From assembly GCA_947561585.1 (NCBI GenBank), contig CANNZV010000517.1, positions 1-64,000 on the forward strand: a stretch of DNA of 64,000 nucleotides. The letters are read 5' to 3'. The notes beneath the pieces are model-generated. The model saw only the letters and a program-made list of their open reading frames with translations, was not told the DNA's origin and did no database searches. Every line of letters begins with the position of its first letter. Position 1 is the stretch's first letter. This document shows positions 60,901-64,000 of this stretch, piece by piece. The position numbers and the translations under genes were made by a program. Source of the stretch: Caprella mutica. Taxonomy: Eukaryota; Arthropoda; Malacostraca; Amphipoda; Caprellidae.

Positions 60901-61852
60901 CCGTATAGTGAACAGGTTTCACTATTCAGGGAAAAACTGTCATGAAATAACCATCATTTTTCTAAAAAATGATGGCCAAAACTGTAAAAAAGTTGTTCAC
61001 TATAGAGGCTACTTCTTTACTCAGGACACTACATTCACTATACAGGATTTCATTATAGAAGAGTTCTACTGTTTCAAAATTTATATATTGCGTACAGTCA
61101 ACGCTAGAATTTTAGAATAAATTTCATGATAAGACGTCAAAGCAACTCTGCGATAAAGTTATAGCGGGATTATCGTAGATTAAGAAGGGAATCCACTTAA
61201 TCATAAATTAATCGACTATAACTTTTTCTTTAGAATTTCAATGCTCTTTGTAAAGTTCCTTCACTAACTCCTTTTCATTCTCAACAGACCGCACCACAGA
61301 CGCCAGCAACAGCAACATTTGGGTGAAGGTTTGCAAGACGAAGCAGAATTTCCCGATCACCTCAATGACAATTCCGACGTCATGTTCGACGACGACATCA
61401 ACTCCAAGCCAATCAAGAGAATTGACGCTGATCCAGTTCGCAAATTCGACGTTTTCATGCCAGTTATGGAAGATTTTCTGGAAACGAAGAATCACGGAAT
61501 GAACAATCGACCAGGCGGTTACCAAGGTCCTATCGGCAATGGTGTTGGTGCTAATAATGATGGTGGGCACTCTACCCGCGGTAATAGCGGTCGAACCGTT
61601 AACACGAGGAACAGGTCACCTTACGAGACACTACGGGAGGAATTCGACGAAATGGAACATGATTTAGAACGAGAGGTCAACCACCATAGAGAGTATTCTT
61701 CATCACAGCGAGAAAGAACGGCACACAAGACACGCACCAATTCAGCATCCAAAATGGCACCAAACGCCATCTGCTGGTCGGTTTTGAGTGCCCTTATGTT
61801 GTTTCTGTTGACTAAGCAATACTGTAGTAATAACCTCGGCAATTGCTTATAA
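36177..61852 (+). CDS. MOXD1-like: DBH-like copper monooxygenase, MOXD1 family; 12 coding exons, 971 aa
   Basis: Joined exons: 36177-36901, 41397-41577, 50907-51088, 51594-51726, 52078-52278, 52599-52758, 53338-53457, 53815-53981, 56046-56239, 58607-58775, 60465-60583, 61288-61852. All introns are GT..AG and the phases are compatible. Domain order: N-terminal extension (1-145), hydrophobic signal (about 154-172), DOMON (about 184-360), Cu2 monooxygenase N domain (about 388-530), C domain (about 531-735), a basic and Gly/Asn-rich tail, and a membrane segment (about 944-958). Family members are secretory-pathway copper enzymes that hydroxylate small substrates using ascorbate and O2; the substrate of MOXD1 proteins is not firmly known. 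CuH ligands H421, H422 and H499 are present. In CuM, H579 and M652 are present but the first His is Gln577. At 971 aa it is longer than vertebrate MOXD1 (about 613 aa) because of both termini. Assignment to the Moxd1 versus the olf413 subgroup is an inference. Confidence 0.93.
37803..38014. mobile_element. Family C palindromic element in intron 1
   Basis: CTGTAGAACTCCCCTATAATG ... AGGGGAGTTCTACGG, with the CTGCCATAAGTAGCCATCAGG middle. Confidence 0.75.
39295..39432. mobile_element. Family B palindromic element in intron 1
   Basis: GGGTAGCTTACGAATTATGG on the left, and TCCGGTAATACGTAAGTTAC + CCC on the right. Confidence 0.65.
39584..40375. repeat. 20-bp polypurine array (GGAGGAGGAGGGAGTGATGA)
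   Basis: About 36 units, almost purely purine on the + strand apart from one T per unit. Runs of GGA/GGG could form G-quadruplex or triplex structures. The 316-residue minus-strand frame is an artefact. Confidence 0.95.
40400..40790. repeat. Polypyrimidine array (TCTCTCTCCATTTCTCCTCC)
   Basis: About eighteen units of about 20 bp, with interspersed CTTTCTCCCTCCATATCTCC variants. Almost pure pyrimidine on the + strand, directly after the polypurine array. Confidence 0.93.
40830..40844. repeat. C15 homopolymer
   Basis: Run of 15 C. The length is error-prone in assemblies. Confidence 0.9.
41397..41577 (+). CDS. Coding exon 2: DOMON domain
   Basis: Residues 242-302, beginning [15 protein letters not shown] and containing [11 protein letters not shown] and the SRPLDTCD motif typical of DBH-family DOMON domains. 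Acceptor is TTTCAG at 41391-41396. The donor is ACC|GTAAGT at 41578. It is also the first copy of a tandem array, so its real position among many identical downstream donors cannot be fixed from sequence alone. I chose the first because it joins smoothly to the conserved [11 protein letters not shown] start of exon 3. Confidence 0.9.
41566..42046. repeat. Tandem 5' splice site array at the start of intron 2
   Basis: 18-bp units GTAAGTACCGTTATTACC with some 9-bp-step variants. There are 20 exact GTAAGT hexamers, the first being the exon 2 donor at 41578, plus ATAAGT and GTATGT variants. The exon 2 frame stays open up to TAA at 42028-42030. Confidence 0.95.
42896..43096. mobile_element. Family B palindromic element in intron 2
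   Basis: TAACTTGCTACTTATCGGAC ... CCGTCCGATAAGAAGAAACT, with the centre palindrome around GATACCTGCAGG. Confidence 0.65.
43258..43575. repeat. Compound array (TAGTTAATATGGAGGTAATA)
   Basis: Alternating GTAGTTAATATG, GAGGTAATAACTTATAG and AATCTAAAATAT blocks form a longer repeated unit seen about three times. Confidence 0.88.
43576..45942. other. AT-rich part of intron 2
   Basis: No exon seen. It contains a sequence shared with intron 5 (44441-44513 versus 52312-52378), a loose AAATTACCCTAAAACT repeat (45285-45375) and a family F trace (45745-45810). Confidence 0.5.
45943..47266. repeat. 23-bp tandem array (about 57 copies)
   Basis: Unit CATAGTTCTACCTTCATCTC + CTT, with CACAG and CATAG variants in blocks that themselves recur, suggesting duplication of multi-unit segments. 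Confidence 0.96.
47605..47780. repeat. Family D array with an inverted first copy
   Basis: GTTATGGTGGGGCCATGG is followed by four direct units of CTATGGCCCCACCATAACTT, which gives a palindrome plus array. A further inverted copy lies at 47369-47425. Confidence 0.88.
48125..48266. mobile_element. Family B palindromic element in intron 2
   Basis: GGGTTATGTTCTGAGTTATCGG ... AATGTGGAACAGCCCAATAA. Confidence 0.65.
49245..49431. mobile_element. Truncated family B and family A elements side by side
   Basis: A left half of family B (49245-49296) is followed by a left half of family A (49315-49431) that ends at GATACCATTTCA. Confidence 0.6.
49564..49919. repeat. 23-bp tandem array
   Basis: About fifteen units of ACATCATTTTCCTGTCCGTT + CTA. 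Confidence 0.95.
50907..51088 (+). CDS. Coding exon 3: end of DOMON domain
   Basis: Residues 303-363. It begins [15 protein letters not shown] and includes [18 protein letters not shown], which matches the conserved end of the DOMON domain in MOXD1/DBH proteins. Acceptor TTACAG, donor GTGAGT, 3' phase 2. The exon is clearly GC-richer than the introns on both sides. Confidence 0.92.
51089..51593 (+). other. Intron 3
   Basis: 505 bp, GT..AG. It holds one family B palindrome (51399-51521) and otherwise plain AT-rich sequence. Confidence 0.85.
51399..51521. mobile_element. Family B palindromic element in intron 3
   Basis: Arms AATTATCGGTCAGTTTCACA and TGTGAAACTGACCGATAATT are perfect inverses. 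Confidence 0.8.
51594..51726 (+). CDS. Coding exon 4: linker and start of the Cu2 monooxygenase N domain
   Basis: Residues 363-407. It contains [12 protein letters not shown], the usual start of the peptidylglycine/dopamine monooxygenase N domain, whose Cys normally forms a disulfide. Acceptor TTTCAG, donor GTAATG, 3' phase 0. Confidence 0.92.
51727..52077 (+). other. Intron 4
   Basis: 351 bp between exons 4 and 5. No repeat or other feature seen. Confidence 0.85.
52078..52278 (+). CDS. Coding exon 5: CuH-site exon (HVHHM)
   Basis: Residues 408-474. The motif [11 protein letters not shown] supplies two copper-H ligands, H421 and H422. It ends with [11 protein letters not shown], the family's conserved AWAxG segment. 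Acceptor TTCTCAG, donor GTCGGT (weaker than the others), both boundaries phase 0. The sequence just inside intron 5 (52312-52378) is a diverged copy of a dispersed repeat also seen near 44440-44513. Confidence 0.93.
52279..52598 (+). other. Intron 5
   Basis: 320 bp. It contains a diverged copy (52312-52378) of a sequence also present at 44441-44513. Confidence 0.85.
52599..52758 (+). CDS. Coding exon 6: third CuH histidine (QIHYDNP)
   Basis: Residues 475-528. MQIHYDNPD carries H499 (codon 52671-52673), equivalent to PHM H172, so the CuH site is complete. It ends in VLRSYDA with phase 1. Donor GTAAAG. A family B palindrome starts only about 25 bp inside the following intron. Confidence 0.92.
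52783..52905. mobile_element. Family B palindromic element in intron 6
   Basis: Arms of about 55 bp around GTTTCACATCTTCGGTCATA, with a short AT loop. It lies 25 bp from the exon 6 donor. Confidence 0.8.
52997..53157. mobile_element. Family A palindromic element in intron 6
   Basis: GGGTTGTGACAATATG ... CATATTGTCACAACCCT, with GTATTCGATACCATTTC inside. Confidence 0.8.
53338..53457 (+). CDS. Coding exon 7: start of the Cu2 monooxygenase C domain
   Basis: Residues 528-568: [19 protein letters not shown], then SGHCVAEC, whose paired cysteines match the C-domain disulfide pattern. Phase 1 at both ends, acceptor TTTCAG, donor GTGAGA. Confidence 0.92.
53578..53692. mobile_element. Inverted repeat element in intron 7
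   Basis: CCCTGGCAAGAGGGAGTTATT with GGAGAATATCCCAGG on the left, and TGGGATATTCCCTTAACATC with TTGTTGCCAGG on the right, form an imperfect hairpin of about 47-bp arms. No second copy seen in the window. Confidence 0.6.
53815..53981 (+). CDS. Coding exon 8: CuM-site exon with QTH in place of HxH
   Basis: Residues 568-623: [19 protein letters not shown]. The family motif is HxH before (L)xGR; here the first position is Gln577 (CAG, 53841-53843) and the second is His579. [17 protein letters not shown] follows, as in MOXD1. Acceptor TTTCAG, donor GTAAGT, 3' phase 0. Confidence 0.93.
53995..54560. repeat. 41-bp tandem array in intron 8
   Basis: About 13 units of GACTGTTGTGAATGAGAACA + GTAAAGAACAGTCATATGGAT. 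GACTGTT and AACAGTC within each unit are inverses. Confidence 0.94.
54823..55115. repeat. 29-bp tandem array in intron 8
   Basis: About nine units of GTGAGTTACAAGTGTGACTT + GTTGCTACT. Most copies contain the donor-like hexamer GTGAGT. Confidence 0.93.
55917..56010. repeat. Acceptor-like repeats before exon 9
   Basis: Three copies of TTTTCCCCATCACTCTACAG (29- and 27-bp spacing). Each is a pyrimidine tract ending in CAG, just upstream of the real acceptor at 56044-56045. Confidence 0.85.
56046..56239 (+). CDS. Coding exon 9: CuM methionine ([12 protein letters not shown])
   Basis: Residues 624-688: [40 protein letters not shown]652 corresponds to the CuM Met ligand (PHM M314). The acceptor CCCCCAG follows three short repeats that each resemble a 3' splice site. 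Donor GTGAGT, 3' phase 2. A 30-bp repeat starts right at the donor. Confidence 0.93.
56239..56357. repeat. 30-bp repeats starting at the exon 9 donor
   Basis: About four units of GCAGTAGTGGTCTATGTGAA + GATATTAAAA. The first unit includes the exon 9 splice junction. Confidence 0.85.
56240..58606 (+). other. Intron 9 (2.4 kb)
   Basis: It begins with about four 30-bp units that start at the donor, and contains a family B palindrome (57355-57520). The rest is unique AT-rich DNA, with a less AT-rich unique patch near 58210-58380. Confidence 0.85.
57355..57520. mobile_element. Family B palindromic element in intron 9
   Basis: AGGGTAAAATACGAATTATCGG ... CCGATAATTCGGAACTTACC + CT. Confidence 0.78.
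58607..58775 (+). CDS. Coding exon 10: end of the monooxygenase C domain
   Basis: Residues 688-744, with [19 protein letters not shown] and [10 protein letters not shown]. The family ends its catalytic core with a similar W..YNWD-like segment and a final conserved Cys. Acceptor TTTCAG, donor GTAAGT, 3' phase 0. Confidence 0.9.
58834..59014. mobile_element. Family C palindromic element in intron 10
   Basis: TTAGAACTCCTCTATAGTGA ... TCACTATAGAGGAGTTCTA, with CTGCCATGAATTG inside. Confidence 0.78.
60236..60440. mobile_element. Family E palindromic element in intron 10
   Basis: GTGAGTTATGAAGTATTGG ... GCTTCATAACTCAGGTG, homologous to 10806-10990. It ends about 25 bp before the exon 11 acceptor. 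Confidence 0.72.
60465..60583 (+). CDS. Coding exon 11: post-catalytic segment
   Basis: Residues 745-784: [18 protein letters not shown], then [10 protein letters not shown] and the basic end PHHRRQR. Acceptor CTCAG, donor GTTAGT, 3' phase 2. The acceptor lies about 25 bp downstream of a family E palindrome. Confidence 0.87.
60584..61287 (+). other. Intron 11
   Basis: 704 bp. It holds a family C palindrome (60837-61072) and a weak family D trace (61145-61215). Confidence 0.85.
60837..61072. mobile_element. Family C palindromic element in intron 11
   Basis: CAGTAGAAATCCTCTATAATG ... TTATAGAAGAGTTCTACTG, with clear CAGT/ACTG ends. Confidence 0.78.
61288..61852 (+). CDS. Coding exon 12: acidic and Gly/Asn-rich tail, C-terminal membrane segment, stop
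   Basis: Residues 784-971 and TAA (61850-61852). It opens with PHHRRQQQH, repeating the PHHRRQ at the end of exon 11. Then come an acidic stretch with FDDDINSKP, a low-complexity Gly/Asn part, a charged helix-like part, and a hydrophobic segment, [14 protein letters not shown] (945-958), followed by 13 residues containing two Cys. The hydrophobic segment is not at the very end, so a C-terminal transmembrane anchor fits better than a GPI signal. Tail sequences like this are poorly conserved in the family. Confidence 0.85.
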
Positions 61853-62580
61853 TTGGTCTTGCGCTACTGTTTTAAGGTAATTAATCCGTGTGATATGCTA
61901 GTTGACTAAATAGAATACTAGAGTTACTGTAATAATACGCTGCTGTGGACTAGAACTAGATTGCTCTCTGTTGGGGCAGTAGAATGTATATTACTATTCC
62001 AGAAAGGTGCAATTACTAGTGTAAGTGCTTGGGTGATCTTGTCTATATGCTATTTTCAATATTTTCCAGACTAAATGTAATTATAAAATACGTCCGTTTC
62101 AAAACAATTGGAGAAGAAATTTTACCTAAATTAGCGCTATCAAATTAATATTCTATTTTAGTTATCTTATAATTCAAGATTTTCATTCTTGAATCTTTTT
62201 TTTTTAAATCTGGCTGTTGACTTTCGTCATCTTTTGGCTTACGTTATTAGTGTAAATAATAAAAAAGAAGTTTTATATATATTATTATACAAGGCATTGT
62301 AAAGATATATAAATATATTTGATTATTTTGTTTTCTCTCATTTTTAGCGTATTTTTTTATTAGGTTGTATTTGTTTCTAGTCTTCAGTTAAAAATGATCG
62401 AGAAAACATTTTGTTTTAGAACTAATTAAAATGTTTTTGCTTTCCATCGAAGAACTTTTTCTTGTGTGTGTTTATTCACATGATTAAAAGAATGGATTAT
62501 ATATAATCCTTATAATCTTCATCGTGGGCAATTACAAGATATAATCACACTATTCTTATGTAACTGACCAAGCACCTAAT

Positions 62581-62586
62581 AATAAA
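62581..62586 (+). promoter_or_regulatory. Candidate poly(A) signal
   Basis: AATAAA about 730 bp after the stop codon. It is the first canonical hexamer I found in the 3' region. Such hexamers are common in AT-rich DNA, so this is tentative. Confidence 0.35.
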
Positions 62587-62652
62587 CATTAAAAATTTAG
62601 ATCCTGTAACTTCTCCAAAATTGTTCAACATTCAAACTTAATGTAACATTTT

Positions 62653-62878
62653 TGATGAGAATTATTAATGTAAATTACGAATTATCGGTCAGTTTCACAT
62701 CTTCGGTCATATAAGAAATAACGATATTATAATTATTTTAATTGGTATCCATGATACCTGCTGGTATCATGGATACCAATTAAAATTAAATAACAATTAC
62801 AATATTGTTTTTTCTTATATGACCGAAGATGTAAAACTGACCCGTAATTCGTAATTTACATTAATATTTCTCATCGAA
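62653..62878. mobile_element. Long family B hairpin downstream of the stop codon
   Basis: Arms of about 90 bp, nearly perfect, around the centre GATACCTGCTGGTATC. Left GTAAATTACGAATTATCGG, right inverse at GTAATTCGTAATTTAC. The flanks GATGAGAA / TTCTCATC extend the palindrome. Confidence 0.8.
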
Positions 62879-64000
62879 AATGTTTTTGAAATTCCGATCC
62901 AAAACAGGAATCTGCCGAAGAAATTACAGATCTCTCTTATTTTCAATATCTTCGAACAGAATTTTATGAAAGAGATATCGATACCAGAAATAAATGTTGT
63001 GCTAAATATAATTTATTAATAGAAATAAATAAAAAAAACTATTTGAAAAAAAAAAATCTAATTTATAACTGGTATCGATATCTTTTTCTACAGAAATATC
63101 TTATTTTTTTATCATAATTTTATTTGGTAGATAAAATATGTGTTCTTGTTTTGATAAATTTATTTGATTTTTCAAATTATTTTTATGATGTTTTAACTAT
63201 TGGATTTTTTTACATTGTCTTCCTTTCTTAAGTCCCTTGCTTTTCTTATTACAATGGATTATTTAAACATGGTGGTTTTGTATTTAAATCAATTATTAAA
63301 TAAGATTTTTTAAATGGATATTTGCCAAATTCAAAATAGGCCAATTTTTTTCATTCTGCGAATCAAAATGGAGGGAATTTTTAAAAATGAAAATAAATTT
63401 CTTTTTCATTAGGAATAACTGTATTTTTGTAAATATTCGTGTAATTATTTTTTTCTTTGTAATTTGTGTAATGTACATCCATGTTTTCTATATTAATAAG
63501 TTGAACATTATATTTAACATAATCTATATTATTGTCAATATAAAACTGTATAGTTATGTATATTATGACTATTGAATAAAACTTATTTTTTCTCGAGGCT
63601 TATCATTCAACTTTCTTAACAAAACGAAAATCTAGAAAAAAAAATCTGAATTCATTAAAATTTGATAAAAAAAAAATTAGAAATTTTCCAATTACTACAA
63701 TTTAGAAAGAAAATTTATCATTAAGTTTATATAATTTTTATAATAATATTTTATTTTTAATTACTTAAGCGGAATATGAATACCAGTTTGAATATTGTTT
63801 CAAAAATATCTAAATCTAAAAGAAATATAAAATTAAATATCTAATAATTTTCTTTAATATTATTTAATCAGCAAATAGAAAAATTCTATTATTTAATAAT
63901 CAACATCCGATTGCTTGTCCATCTTGTATTTTTTAAGCTTTTTAGTCTCGAAGCATACATTAAACACCTAAATTATGTAACTTTATACGTCTGCTACTAA

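Larger units (their letters stand above)
61853..64000 (+). other. 3' UTR and downstream DNA
   Basis: AT-rich, with no coding signal. Candidate poly(A) hexamers AATAAA occur at 62581-62586 and 63575-63580. A long palindrome of family B (about 62653-62878) lies between them. Which hexamer is used cannot be told from sequence. Confidence 0.5.

Noticed and set aside
61238..61842. Minus-strand open frames opposite exon 12
   Set aside because: Shadows of the real exon; no similarity that I recognise.

Overview
The window is eukaryotic nuclear DNA, AT-rich, and most likely from an insect or other arthropod. I could not assign a species. The evidence is a single multi-exon gene with GT..AG introns, GC-richer exons in AT-rich surroundings, short palindromic transposon-like elements, and many minisatellites. 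There are no bacterial-style operons and no convincing second protein-coding gene.

The gene is on the + strand. I assembled twelve coding exons by hand between 36177 and 61852. Every junction has GT/AG ends and the phases match, giving 2916 nt and a predicted 971-residue protein. It is a copper type II ascorbate-dependent monooxygenase of the dopamine beta-hydroxylase-like (MOXD1) family: an N-terminal extension and hydrophobic signal, a DOMON domain, the two Cu2 monooxygenase domains, and a short C-terminal membrane segment. It looks most like the insect 'MOXD1 homolog' proteins (Moxd1/olf413 type). The CuH ligands (H421, H422, H499) are present. In the CuM site the first histidine of the HxH motif is glutamine (Q577), while H579 and M652 remain.

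Layout: 1-35.9 kb has no gene I can support and may be upstream intergenic DNA or a 5' intron, because a good splice acceptor at 35932-35933 precedes the coding exon. This part holds about seventeen tandem arrays and scattered palindromic elements. 36.2-61.9 kb is the gene; introns 1 and 2 are large (about 4.5 and 9.3 kb) and also full of arrays. 61.9-64 kb is 3' UTR and downstream DNA with candidate poly(A) signals. By rough hand count, tandem arrays cover about a fifth of the window.

At least six dispersed palindromic families (called A, B, C, D, E and F here) recur. Three of them (C, D, F) appear to have seeded minisatellites. The most unusual locus is the start of intron 2: the 5' splice site of exon 2 is itself the first unit of a tandem array with 20 exact GTAAGT hexamers. 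Those I checked by position all lie in the same phase as the authentic donor, and the reading frame stays open through almost the whole array.
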